This document shows, piece by piece, positions 17,822 to 25,286 of a stretch of DNA of 62,895 nt; the stretch's first letter is position 1, and every line of letters begins with the position of its first letter. Origin of the DNA: CAZFBA01 sp964517135 (GTDB taxonomy: Bacteria; Cyanobacteriota; Vampirovibrionia; JBFMGH01); assembly GCA_964517135.1 (NCBI GenBank), contig CAZFBA010000023.1, positions 1 to 62,895 of the forward strand. The letters run 5' to 3'. The position numbers were made by a program, and so were the translations under genes. Below the pieces are notes generated by a model. It made no database searches. It was not told the origin of the DNA and saw only the letters and a program-made list of their open reading frames with translations.

Positions 17822-18275
17822 TCACCCTGTTGGCAGTGAAAAAATACCAGTCGGGTGAGTGTATAAATAAAGGTTTTCAGGCCCCGTTTTCTGGCAAAAT
17901 GGGGCTCTGTTCTTAAGAAAAGGCTATTTATCACCCCGGGTGAAAAACTTCTATCACCCTTTAAGGTCAGGCCTTCTTAGGCGGCTTGAGGTACTTTCAG
18001 AAGTATAGTATAGCTGTGATCAAAGAATATTAATATAAAATAACCCGGGGTTACTAAAAAACCTCACCCGATAGGGTTAGACAATATACAGTGTTTTTTG
18101 AAATTGTATGATCGGGTTAAAAAAAATTTAACTATATAAGGTTTTTTCATCTCACCCGGGTGATTTTTTATATCACCCGATCGGGTGAGCTACGTTTTTT
18201 TACTTAATTCTCTTCTACGTGTTTTCACGGAGATTATAAAGTATATACTCTTAAACTGGCATATCACCCTGGTGA
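17822..18275. promoter_or_regulatory. Cluster of TCACCC/GGGTGA palindromes upstream of the Flp pilins
   Basis: The 569-bp gap before the first Flp pilin gene contains no gene but a dense set of one motif. TCACCC and GGGTGA face each other with spacers of 0 (18152-18163), 1 (17931-17943), 4 (18173-18188) and 25 bases (17822-17858). Variants are TAACCC-G-GGGTTA (18041-18053), TCACCCGATAGGGTTA (18064-18079) and TCACCCTGGTGA (18264-18275). Single half-sites are at 17954 and 18114. This looks like a multi-operator control region, but the changing spacer is unusual for a rigid dimer site. GAGTATATACTC at 17809 and 18241 is a second repeated palindrome. Confidence 0.6.
17881..17905 (+). terminator. 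Probable terminator of the aminotransferase gene
   Basis: GCCCCGTTTT - CTGGC - AAAATGGGGC forms a 10-bp stem with one G-T pair, followed by TCTGTTCTT. It starts 75 bp after the stop codon. Confidence 0.55.
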
Positions 18276-18374
18276 CAATTTTATCATCTGCTTGAGTGAT
18301 AGTTGAGCCCTGCAAATTAATGTATTATATAATTAAAACTGTTACAGGGTTATAATCTGAGGAGGTAATATTAT

Positions 18375-18584
18375 ATGTTAAAGAATTTACTTTTAAAACT
18401 TAAGAAATCCAGCAAGAAAAAAGAAGAAGGTCAGTCACTGGTAGAATACGGCCTGATTCTGGCTCTGGTATCTGTAGTAGCTATTTCCATTTTGACCGCT
18501 CTCGGTTCACAGATTAACTCTACAGTTAACACTATCAATACTGTTTTAAACGACGTTAACACAAACATTAATACAACAACTTAA
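18375..18584 (+). CDS. Flp/Fap-type (type IVb) pilin, probable major subunit
   Basis: 69 residues. A basic leader (MLKNLLLKLKKSSKKKEE) ends at the prepilin-peptidase site G/QSLVEYG, with Glu at +5. A hydrophobic helix (LILALVSVVAISILTAL) and a short Asn/Thr-rich tail (NTVNTINTVLNDVNTNINTTT) follow. This is the classic Flp pilin layout: inserted in the inner membrane, processed and polymerised into thin adhesive fibres by a Tad-type machine. No Tad ATPase, secretin or peptidase is in this window. GAGGAGG gives a very strong ribosome site, and two paralogues follow. Confidence 0.9.
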   Translation: MLKNLLLKLKKSSKKKEEGQSLVEYGLILALVSVVAISILTALGSQINSTVNTINTVLNDVNTNINTTT

Positions 18585-18601
18585 GCAAAAAGTTTTATGA
18601 C

Positions 18602-18638
18602 ATTCATCAAAGAAGTATTTATTACTTCTTTGATGAAT
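18602..18638 (+). other. Perfect 16-bp hairpin between first and second pilin genes
   Basis: ATTCATCAAAGAAGTA - TTTAT - TACTTCTTTGATGAAT is an uninterrupted stem just after the first pilin stop codon. The bases after it (AATATTTG) are not a good T-run. A 3' stabiliser or partial attenuator that raises the first pilin over the next two is likelier than a simple terminator. Confidence 0.65.
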
Positions 18639-18657
18639 AATATTTGCAGGTTTATCT

Positions 18658-18846
18658 ATGGTATTTAAACTGAAGCATACAAAAGAAAAGGGGCAAAGTA
18701 TACCCGAGTTGTTTTTATTGCTGGCTTTAATTTCGGTAGTATCGATTATGGCCCTGACACAGTTTGGAGCCAGTCTTAATACGACAACCAATGAGGTTAA
18801 CAATGCTCTCAATTCAGTTAATACAGGGATCAACACCACAACATAA
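18658..18846 (+). CDS. Second Flp-like pilin
   Basis: 62 residues, a paralogue of the preceding pilin. The leader MVFKLKHTKEK precedes G/QSIPELFLLL, with Glu at +5 retained but Val-Glu-Tyr replaced by Pro-Glu-Leu. The hydrophobic helix is LLALISVVSIMALTQFG and the tail ends VNTGINTTT, almost as in the first pilin. GCAGG lies five bases before the ATG. The weaker ribosome site and the hairpin upstream suggest a minor subunit. Confidence 0.82.
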   Translation: MVFKLKHTKEKGQSIPELFLLLALISVVSIMALTQFGASLNTTTNEVNNALNSVNTGINTTT

Positions 18847-18916
18847 AGAGGCCTTTATTTTTTTTGTTTTTACAGCTAAAATATAATAGTAGGGAGCATA
18901 AACAAGAACTATTTAG

Positions 18917-19114
18917 GTGACTACAATTAAAAAAACAGAAAAAAAAAGATTTTGCAGCGGCCAGGAGATCGTAGAATGGTGGTTTATAGTAACTTTAGTT
19001 GCTTGTGCAGTTATTGGTGCTCTGCTTACGTGGGGAAGCCTGACCAATGATCTTATGAATGCCCTGATGGAAGCTCTTAATACTGTACAAACAAGTATAA
19101 ATACGAGCACCTAG
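18917..19114 (+). CDS. Third, divergent Flp-like pilin
   Basis: 65 residues. The leader TIKKTEKKRFCS is followed by G/QEIVEWWFIV, again with Glu at +5, a hydrophobic helix (TLVACAVIGALLTWG) and a tail ending VQTSINTST. The frame opens only at 18917 because TAG lies immediately upstream, so GTG is the only reasonable start. The nearest purine-rich site (AGGGAG) is about 20 bases away, so translation may depend on coupling or be weak. It is probably a minor pilin or pseudopilin. Confidence 0.7.
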   Translation: MTTIKKTEKKRFCSGQEIVEWWFIVTLVACAVIGALLTWGSLTNDLMNALMEALNTVQTSINTST

Positions 19115-19301
19115 ATGGTGTAAGAGTTAAAAATCTTAATAGATCAACAATAAGCAGGTTGAAAGGCCTGTTTAAATTATTTTTCAAGGGTTTAGGGGTT
19201 AAGGTTCTACAAAAGTATTGTCAATAGAGCCCATACTTGCATTATGTTTAATGCTACCGGCAGTGGTATAATAAGTAAGATCAGTACATAACTTAAAAAA
19301 T

Positions 19302-19485
19302 TTTTCGATTTTCAAAACCCTTGCCATGACTGGCACCTGACCCCATAAAGGGGGCGCTGCCCCCTTTCGCCTGCAAAGCGGCTATCCCCCGGGGTATTGA
19401 GTGATTTCTTGTGATCTTTCTCAGCAAGTGGTTACCTGCTCGTTCAACCCATATCTTTACTTTTAAAATTTTTGAAAATCGAAAA
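19302..19485. repeat. 184-bp element bounded by 16-bp perfect inverted repeats
   Basis: TTTTCGATTTTCAAAA (19302-19317) and TTTTGAAAATCGAAAA (19470-19485) flank a GC-richer core. The core contains the hairpin AAAGGGGGC-GCT-GCCCCCTTT (19347-19367) and TATCCCCCGGGGTAT. No open frame is present. It occupies most of the 446-bp gap between the third pilin and the 19561 gene. Possible readings are a miniature mobile element or a structured leader; no target-site duplication was recognised. Confidence 0.5.
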
Positions 19486-19560
19486 CAAAAAATCAGTATT
19501 ATTATAGTTATGCATTAGTTTTTAAGTGGCAGCACTTGTTAACGGTCAGTCAGATTAAGA

Positions 19561-21426
19561 ATGATTAATGAAATGAAAAACTATACTGTAAGGTTTGTTC
19601 CAGAAGAAGCAGTGGCAAAATGTGCCGCCAATGAAACACTTATGGATTGTGCGCAGTCTGCTGGTATCAGTATTACAGCTTCCTGCGGGGGTAATGGTAT
19701 CTGCAAAAAGTGCAGGGTAAGATTGATTTCAGGCACTCTCAGCACTACACCCTTCGAAGAAGAAAACATATATCTGGCGTGCCTTTCCAGGCCGCTTTCT
19801 GACTGTGTTGTAGAGTTGATTTCTACAGAAGATAACCTTCCGGCAAGTGAATTGAAGCATACTGATATGATGTATCTGCCTGAAGAACTGAGCCCCGGTG
19901 TTAAGAAAAAATGTTTTTCTCTTAAAAAGGTTAATATCAATGAAACCAAACCTATTTATAATGAAATTATAAGAGTTCTGGCTGCTTCAGAACCTGCTTT
20001 AAATCAGGAAAAGATGACTATTACCTCAAGTACACTCAAAAGACTTCCAGATATTCTAAAATCCTTTGATGCCCTGTTTACGGTTACTTATGACATTCAC
20101 AATCGTATTATTGATGTTGAAAAGGGAGATACTGAAACGCATCTTTATGGTATGGCAGTAGATGCAGGTACAACAACAGTTGAGGTCTGTATTGTTGATC
20201 TTAAGAGTGGAAAAGTTCTGTCAATGAGTTCCCTTTATAACAGGCAACGGTCTTACGGGGACGATGTAATCAGTCGTATTATCTATGCAGAAAAGAAAAA
20301 AGGTATAAAAGCTCTTCAAGAATCGGTGGTTGAAAGCATTAATAGCATTGCTGAACATATAGCAGCCAGTCATAATATATCCTTAGAGCATATTTACAGA
20401 GTAGTAGTAGCTGGTAATACTACAATGATACACCTTCTACTTGGTCTGGATCCTTCACCTATTAGACATGAAACATATGAACCCGGCAGCGAACTTAAAA
20501 AACAATACTTTGCAGCTAATATTGGACTAAAAGCTAATTCTGATGCAGAAATAGTTGTTTTACCTGCTGTTGCAGAATTTATAGGAGGTGATATTGTAGC
20601 CGGCATTCTGGGGACAGGACTTTTCAAAGAAGATAAACTCAGACTGCTAATTGACCTGGGTACTAATGGAGAGCTGGTTCTGGGCAACTCAGACTGGATT
20701 ATTGCTTGTTCTTGCAGCGTAGGCCCTGCCTTCGAAGGTGGAAGTATCTCATCAGGTACAAGAGCAGTGCCGGGGGCTATTGATACGCTGACAATATCAA
20801 AAGAAACCCTTGACCCTGTATATACAACCATAGATGATAGGCGACCATCAGGCCTGTGTGGCTCAGGAATACTTGATCTTCTGACCTCAATGCTAAAAGC
20901 AGGTATTATAGATCGACAGGGAGCAATTAACCGGAGTCTATTTTCTTCAAGAATACGCCCTGATGGTAACGTTTATGAATATGTTGTGGAGTGGAAAGGT
21001 AGTACTAATTTAGAAAAAGACCTCACAATAAATGAACATGACATTAAAAACATTATCAGAGCCAAGGCAGCAGTATTTGCCGGTATTACTATGCTCTTAA
21101 AATCAATGGATCTTGACTATGGAGATCCCTGTGAAATAATTATTGCAGGTAATTTTGGCCGGTATATTAACTTTGAAAATGCTATTATTGCAGGCTTGTT
21201 GCCAGAGGTTGATACTGAAAAGTATTCTTGCCGGGGTAATACGTCTCTTGCGGGCGCTTTAATGTATCTTAATGATTATCATCTTAAAACTAGGATATCT
21301 GAAATAGCCTCAAGTGTAACCTGTTTAAACCTTTCTGCCTCATCAGAGTTTATGGAATTTTTCACAGCAGGTTTATTTTTGCCTCATACAGATTTAAATC
21401 TTTTTCCAATCTCTGCTAAAATATAA
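19561..21426 (+). CDS. RACo-like ASKHA/ferredoxin protein (corrinoid protein activator family)
   Basis: 621 residues. The N-terminal 2Fe-2S ferredoxin domain has Cys 42, 48 and 51 in SCGGNGICKKC and a fourth Cys near 74 in LACLSRP. The rest is an ASKHA ATPase-like body (DUF4445) with MAVDAGTTTVEVCIVDL, VVVAGNTTMIHLLLG, LLIDLGTNGELVL, SCSVGPAFEGGSISSG and GNFGRYI. Relatives reactivate oxidised corrinoid proteins by ATP-driven one-electron reduction. No corrinoid methyltransferase is encoded nearby, so the partner is unknown. The STAS gene starts about 80 bp later. Confidence 0.85.
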   Translation: MINEMKNYTVRFVPEEAVAKCAANETLMDCAQSAGISITASCGGNGICKKCRVRLISGTLSTTPFEEENIYLACLSRPLSDCVVELISTEDNLPASELKHTDMMYLPEELSPGVKKKCFSLKKVNINETKPIYNEIIRVLAASEPALNQEKMTITSSTLKRLPDILKSFDALFTVTYDIHNRIIDVEKGDTETHLYGMAVDAGTTTVEVCIVDLKSGKVLSMSSLYNRQRSYGDDVISRIIYAEKKKGIKALQESVVESINSIAEHIAASHNISLEHIYRVVVAGNTTMIHLLLGLDPSPIRHETYEPGSELKKQYFAANIGLKANSDAEIVVLPAVAEFIGGDIVAGILGTGLFKEDKLRLLIDLGTNGELVLGNSDWIIACSCSVGPAFEGGSISSGTRAVPGAIDTLTISKETLDPVYTTIDDRRPSGLCGSGILDLLTSMLKAGIIDRQGAINRSLFSSRIRPDGNVYEYVVEWKGSTNLEKDLTINEHDIKNIIRAKAAVFAGITMLLKSMDLDYGDPCEIIIAGNFGRYINFENAIIAGLLPEVDTEKYSCRGNTSLAGALMYLNDYHLKTRISEIASSVTCLNLSASSEFMEFFTAGLFLPHTDLNLFPISAKI

Positions 21427-21507
21427 GAAGGCAAATGCATAACTTAAAACTTAAAATAAAAATTGTGCATAAAACTTATAAATCAAGTATTACAAAAAGT
21501 TGCGGTA

Positions 21508-21858
21508 ATGATGAGTATTAAAACAAGACAAATAGATTGCAAGACGATTGTTGAGATACCGTGCACGACGATAAATCTTGATAATATCAAAGATTTTAGT
21601 GATGAAGTGTATGAAATTATAAGGCAGACACAGGGTAATGTTGTGCTTGATCTTGGTCATGTTGAATCGATAGATTCCAGGGCGTTGGGGTTCATTGTAT
21701 CGCTGCATAAACGTTGTATCTATGAGGGAAGCAAGCTGTCATTGTTGTCAGTCAGGCCAAGTGTAATGTACCTGCTGACAATAACAAGATTTGATAGTAT
21801 TCTTGATATATACAATGATGAAAATCAGTTTATGGAAGTTGTAAAGACCAGTGCCTAG
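21508..21858 (+). CDS. STAS-domain anti-sigma factor antagonist-like protein
   Basis: 116 residues from the ATG at 21508; a TTG at 21463 gives a longer reading without a ribosome site. It is a single STAS domain: TIVEIPCTTINLDNIKDF, VVLDLGHVESIDSRALGFI with the Ser expected to be phosphorylated in SpoIIAA/RsbV-type switches, and SVRPSVMYLLTITRFDSILDIY. Such proteins bind or release anti-sigma kinases. No kinase or sigma factor is adjacent. It is the last host protein gene before the tRNA pair that holds the prophage. Confidence 0.82.
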   Translation: MMSIKTRQIDCKTIVEIPCTTINLDNIKDFSDEVYEIIRQTQGNVVLDLGHVESIDSRALGFIVSLHKRCIYEGSKLSLLSVRPSVMYLLTITRFDSILDIYNDENQFMEVVKTSA

Positions 21859-22036
21859 GGGGGTGCAGGTATAAAGGTTTTTTAACTACGGCAGAGAAAA
21901 AGCTTTTTGTGTTTAATATGAAAGTTGTTCTTAAAGAGGTTAAGAATATTCAAGCAGAGAGTGATGAGGAATTGAAAAAAATATTAGAAATGTGTTAGAC
22001 TGAATTTGCTTGCAGTAAGATGTAAGCTCAGTTCCT

Positions 22037-22124
22037 GGAGAGGTGGCCGAGTGGACGAAGGCGGCTCCCTGCTAAGGAGTTGTGTGGTTATGCTACACCG
22101 TGGGTTCGAATCCCACCCTCTCCG
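22037..22124 (+). tRNA. tRNA-Ser(GCT)
   Basis: 88 nt. Acceptor GGAGAGG/CCTCTCC with discriminator G; anticodon loop CTGCTAA between GCTCC and GGAGT; a long variable arm (GTGTGGTTATGCTACACC region) as expected for serine; T-arm GTGGGTTCGAATCCCAC. CCA is not encoded. Confidence 0.95.
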
Positions 22125-22138
22125 ATTTTTGGTTGTAA

Positions 22139-22212
22139 GCGCCGGTAGCTCAGCTGGATAGAGTGTTTGGCTACGAACCAAAAGGTCGGGGGTTCGAATC
22201 CCTCCCGGCGTG
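22139..22212 (+). tRNA. tRNA-Arg(ACG), prophage attachment gene
   Basis: 74 nt. Acceptor GCGCCGG/CCGGCGT with a G-T first pair; anticodon loop CTACGAA between TTTGG and CCAAA gives anticodon ACG (34 to inosine expected); T-loop TTCGAAT. CCA is not encoded. The 3' part from the anticodon loop on is the 43-bp phage core repeat, so the prophage restored an intact tRNA at its left end. Confidence 0.95.
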
Positions 22213-22213
22213 A
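22171..22213 (+). repeat. attL core, 43-bp direct repeat
   Basis: The core starts CTACGAACCAAAAGGTCG in the anticodon loop and ends CCCGGCGTGA one base past the tRNA. It is identical to 62707-62749; flanking bases differ immediately on both sides. Confidence 0.95.
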
Positions 22214-22235
22214 CTCAATAAAATCAAGACTTTTA

Positions 22236-22261
22236 ACCCTCTGAAAGACCAGGGGGTTTTT
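22236..22261 (+). terminator. Phage-supplied terminator after tRNA-Arg
   Basis: ACCCTCTG - AAAGAC - CAGGGGGT and a T-run, just inside the prophage. It can end the tRNA transcript in place of the host terminator now displaced to 62767, and its complement may also stop integrase transcription. Confidence 0.7.
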
Positions 22262-22275
22262 AAGTTTTTAGCCTC

Positions 22276-22303
22276 CATGTTCCCAATTTGTTCCCAAAAT
22301 TTT
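22276..22303. repeat. Candidate integrase arm-type sites, left
   Basis: Two TGTTCCCAA direct repeats (22278, 22289; 11-bp period) lie 65 bp inside the core. The 28-bp block recurs with one mismatch at 62556-62583. CTTGTGAAAAT at 22311 reappears inverted at 62579. The position and symmetry fit arm sites for a tyrosine recombinase and excisionase. Confidence 0.6.
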
Positions 22304-22324
22304 ATAAACCCTTGTGAAAATCTG

Positions 22325-23449
22325 TTATATTTTAGCCAAATTTTCTGAATTTATATCTTCTTCAATCTTACCTGGTTGTACTATGCTTTCAAGAGCTTGA
22401 ACTGCTTGTTCATGTGTTTCAGGCATTATATGGCCATATTGGTCAAGAGTCATTTGTATACTGCTATGCCCTAACTGGTTCTGGATGTATTTGATCGGTA
22501 TATTCTTTGCTATAAGCATACTTGCGTAGGTATGTCGTAAATCATGAAATCTGATTTCTAACCCGGTTTTTTTCATAAGAGGTTCAAATCTTCTTTTGAT
22601 TAAATTGTCCGGATCCAGGTAATTTTGATTAACATTACTGAATACAAGGTTCTTTTCACCTGGAAAATTTTTCATTTTATGTTCTTTTAATACCTGCATA
22701 AGGGTTTTGGTCATATCTACCTTGCGTATACCCTTAACGCTCTTAGGTGTCGATATGTTCCCTTTATAAATAGCCTTATCAACTCTTATTTTTCCTGTTT
22801 TGAAGTTAATATCATCCCAGGTTAAAGCTAATAATTCTCCCTTTCTCATTCCTGTGAAGATTGCAGTCATTAAAAGAGGATAAAAATCTGGATAATACTT
22901 AAGTGTAGCTTCCAAAAGTAGGTTGATTTCATCATGTTTAAGAAATTGCATCTCTTTGTAGGGAAGTTTTAGCCTCTTTACCTTTACTACAGGGTTACTA
23001 GCAAGTTTATCATTTTCAATCATTTTCTGGAAAATGCTGTGTAGCAAGGTTAAAAAGTGATTAATGGACTTGTTTGATAGTTCTTCAGACTTTTTTATCC
23101 GGATAAATTCATTGATATTTTCAGGCTTTATTTCGTACATTTTCATGTTCCCAAAAAATGGGATCATGTGATTTCTTAACATTGAATCATAAAAGGTGAT
23201 AGTTGAGGGTTTACAATGAATTTCAACATGTAACCCCATGAATTCATTGGCAGCATCTTTAAAAGAGAGTTTTTTATCTACTGGAGGTTTTTTACTTTCT
23301 TCAGAAACGCTTCGTAAATGTTCTTCAGCCAATAGTTTAGTTTTAAAACCACCTTTTTTTATTCTCTTTCCATCAAGATAATAATCAACTTGCCAGCAAG
23401 TTTTAGTGATACCTTTTGATGTAGTCCATGTTCTTCGTTTGACAGCCAT
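22325..23449 (-). CDS. Tyrosine recombinase integrase
   Basis: 374 residues. The ATG at 23449 (MAVKRRTW) is preferred over the TTG four codons earlier because GAGG lies at proper spacing. An arm-binding N-terminus (WQVDYYLDGKRIKKGGF), a SAM-like core-binding domain (KPSTITFYDSMLRNHMIPFF) and the catalytic domain are present. Active residues: Arg in TGMRKGELL, His-x-x-Arg in HDLRHTYASM, His in LGHSS and Tyr in LDQYGHIM. It catalyses integration into and, with the excisionase, excision from tRNA-Arg. It lies next to attL and overlaps the excisionase-like gene by 47 bp. Confidence 0.95.
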   Translation of the reverse strand: MAVKRRTWTTSKGITKTCWQVDYYLDGKRIKKGGFKTKLLAEEHLRSVSEESKKPPVDKKLSFKDAANEFMGLHVEIHCKPSTITFYDSMLRNHMIPFFGNMKMYEIKPENINEFIRIKKSEELSNKSINHFLTLLHSIFQKMIENDKLASNPVVKVKRLKLPYKEMQFLKHDEINLLLEATLKYYPDFYPLLMTAIFTGMRKGELLALTWDDINFKTGKIRVDKAIYKGNISTPKSVKGIRKVDMTKTLMQVLKEHKMKNFPGEKNLVFSNVNQNYLDPDNLIKRRFEPLMKKTGLEIRFHDLRHTYASMLIAKNIPIKYIQNQLGHSSIQMTLDQYGHIMPETHEQAVQALESIVQPGKIEEDINSENLAKI

Positions 23450-23630
23450 TATCTTCCTCAATATGCATTGTATTCATATTAACATATTTTTCCAGGTCTG
23501 AAATTTTAAACCTTAAATGACCGCCTAACTTAATGTAAGGAATTCTTTTCTGGTAAACCCAGTTTCTTAAAGTACCTTCGGGTATACCGAAAATAGCTGA
23601 TACATCTTTTATTTTTAATAATTTTTCCAT
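23403..23630 (-). CDS. Excisionase-like helix-turn-helix protein
   Basis: 75 residues from the ATG at 23630, chosen for AAGGAGT eight to ten bases upstream; a longer reading to 23699 lacks a ribosome site. It has the MerR/excisionase-family HTH_17 fold: LLKIKDVSAIFGIPEGTLRNW then RIPYIKLGGHLRFKISDLEKYV. Such proteins bend att DNA and tip the integrase toward excision. Its position directly before, and overlapping, the integrase supports that role. Confidence 0.82.
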   Translation of the reverse strand: MEKLLKIKDVSAIFGIPEGTLRNWVYQKRIPYIKLGGHLRFKISDLEKYVNMNTMHIEEDNGCQTKNMDYIKRYH

Positions 23631-23649
23631 AAAACTAGACTCCTTTTTA

Positions 23650-24264
23650 CTAATTATCCTTTTTATTACTGTATTGATAGGTAGGAATAATATCTTCAAT
23701 CTTACAGCTACCTATTCTTAGTATATTTTCAAGCTCTTTAACGTATTGATTTGTTTTATTATCTGCTGCAAAGTCACTTACAGCATTTAATTTAACCCTC
23801 AGTATTATATCAGTGTACATTTGTGTTCCTCCATAACCTTTTTTAGCCAGGGAATACATACTTTTTCCTTTAATTTTCTGGATTTTAATTAGATGTTTAA
23901 CCTGGTTTATCTTTGATATCTGAGAACTTATGCAGGTTAAATGGATATCTGTATTAGAAGCAATAGTTGAAGCACTAACAGGGTGTTTTACAGAATTCAG
24001 GAAGTTTAAAATCTTTGATTGCCCAGGTGTAAACTTAACATCGATTTTGTTTATTACTTTAGTGGTCCATCCTGGATATTCAGGTAACTTGTTTGGTGGA
24101 CCATGTTTTTCATATAGTTTTTTAATCGTTTTATGCATTTGGCAATCATAACCAATATACTCACAACTTGAACCCCTTAAAGCTATTTTGCAGGGATCAT
24201 ATTGAAATATAATTGCCAGTAAGTGACGTATATAACATTGTTTTGCTGAATCAGACCAACTCAT
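23650..24264 (-). CDS. Hypothetical phage early protein with winged-helix segment
   Basis: 204 residues. The N-terminal 45 residues contain four Cys (QCYIRHL, PCKIAL, SSCEYIGYDC) and may bind metal. Residues 80-145 look like a winged helix (QSKILNFLNSVKHPVSASTIASN, then a basic KIQKIKGKSMYSLAKKGYGG wing). The start directly follows the upstream stop, so it depends on coupling. It is probably an early regulator or DNA-binding protein; the family is not recognised. Confidence 0.65.
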   Translation of the reverse strand: MSWSDSAKQCYIRHLLAIIFQYDPCKIALRGSSCEYIGYDCQMHKTIKKLYEKHGPPNKLPEYPGWTTKVINKIDVKFTPGQSKILNFLNSVKHPVSASTIASNTDIHLTCISSQISKINQVKHLIKIQKIKGKSMYSLAKKGYGGTQMYTDIILRVKLNAVSDFAADNKTNQYVKELENILRIGSCKIEDIIPTYQYSNKKDN

Positions 24265-24265
24265 A

Positions 24266-24559
24266 TTAAGGATTCAATTCTTTTAACTTGTGTTCATTAC
24301 AGCAAGCGGGCTTTATCTTTGCTTCTAATTCTTTTATTTGTGCAAGATCTTTGATCTTTTTGGATTTCAGCTTTTTTAACCTGTTTAATTTGGGAATTGC
24401 TTTGGATTTTTCAATAATATAAGCACATTGCCATTTACAACTTCTTAAAATACACATACTGCAAGAATTACAATGTTTGTCAGGCTTGTTATAGTTGTTA
24501 CCAAAAAGTTCTGTTCTTTTTTCGTTTATTTCTTTAACAGACAAGTTAATCTTTGACAT
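24266..24559 (-). CDS. Small Cys-rich phage protein
   Basis: 97 residues from the ATG at 24559, with an AAAGGGG ribosome site; it overlaps the end of the RuvC-like gene by 14 bp. Seven Cys in DKHCNSCSMCILRSCKWQC plus CC-x4-H near the C-terminus suggest one or two zinc sites flanking a basic coiled stretch (LNRLKKLKSKKIKDLAQIKELEAK). The function is unknown. Confidence 0.6.
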   Translation of the reverse strand: MSKINLSVKEINEKRTELFGNNYNKPDKHCNSCSMCILRSCKWQCAYIIEKSKAIPKLNRLKKLKSKKIKDLAQIKELEAKIKPACCNEHKLKELNP

Positions 24560-25070
24560 TTTTAACCCCTTTCTTTTGATGAATATATCTATAAACCTGT
24601 TCTTCTTTTGCAAAATAAGCTAATAGTAAGGCTTCAGCTTGACCATCTGTAATTTTTTGCTTGATATTAAAAAGCCTTTGAGCTAATTGAATAGATCTTT
24701 GTTTGTTGCTGGTTAGGTTATACCTACCTTTCCAGTAGTGAGGTTCTATAAAATCAGTATTAATTATGTTTTTGACGATAATTGAAACAATTAGCCCGTG
24801 ATAAAAGCCAAATTTAAAAGTACTTTTAACCCCTTGTTTTGGCATAGAGTGAACATTTTCAATACAAGCAAAGCAAACTTCTTTGATAGGTTCTATTTTG
24901 CTTGTAAAATTCTCTGAAAAGTTTTTATACTTGATGAAATCAATTTTCTTTTTTGTGAAACAGTCCTGAAAATTATAAAGAGAATAGCTATTATGTTGAT
25001 CAATAACAGCAATTACCCCTTCTTTGCCAGGGTCAACGCCAATAAAGTAACAGAAATTTATTTTACTCAT
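24546..25070 (-). CDS. RuvC-like phage Holliday-junction nuclease
   Basis: 174 residues with an RNase H/RuvC-type fold. FIGVDPGKEGVIAVI supplies the first catalytic Asp (13). FACIENVHSMPKQGVKSTF supplies the Glu and the conserved loop, and DGQAEALLLAYFA supplies the C-terminal Asp. Phage RuvC-like enzymes resolve branched replication or recombination intermediates before packaging. GAGG precedes the ATG, which overlaps the preceding stop as ATGA. It sits in the leftward early operon with recombination and replication genes. Confidence 0.82.
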   Translation of the reverse strand: MSKINFCYFIGVDPGKEGVIAVIDQHNSYSLYNFQDCFTKKKIDFIKYKNFSENFTSKIEPIKEVCFACIENVHSMPKQGVKSTFKFGFYHGLIVSIIVKNIINTDFIEPHYWKGRYNLTSNKQRSIQLAQRLFNIKQKITDGQAEALLLAYFAKEEQVYRYIHQKKGVKNVKD

Positions 25071-25252
25071 TGTTTTACCTCTGTTTGTAAGTATTCCAGG
25101 CCCTTAGCTGTACAGCTAACACATTCTTTTCTTTGGTGAGTGAAGTTTATGTAAACCAGAATATCTTTATCCCTGAATACAGAACCGCAAACATCACACA
25201 AAGGTAATAAATTTCTTGTTTTTTCAATAGGTATTCCAACTCTAAAGCTCAT
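25067..25252 (-). CDS. Small zinc-ribbon-like protein
   Basis: 61 residues with two Cys pairs (LCDVCG and CVSCTAKG) about 24 residues apart, consistent with one zinc ribbon. It has a good AAGGA ribosome site and a 4-bp overlap (ATGA) with the RuvC-like gene. The role is unknown; it may bind nucleic acid or protein in the early operon. Confidence 0.6.
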   Translation of the reverse strand: MSFRVGIPIEKTRNLLPLCDVCGSVFRDKDILVYINFTHQRKECVSCTAKGLEYLQTEVKQ

Positions 25253-25286
25253 TATTAAATCCTTTCTTAACTTTTGAGTAATAACA

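Noticed and set aside
18041..18119. Telomere-like TAACCC/GGGTTA words
   Set aside because: Only isolated words in dyads, no tandem array, and internal to a chromosome segment. They are better seen as variants of the TCACCC/GGGTGA sites.
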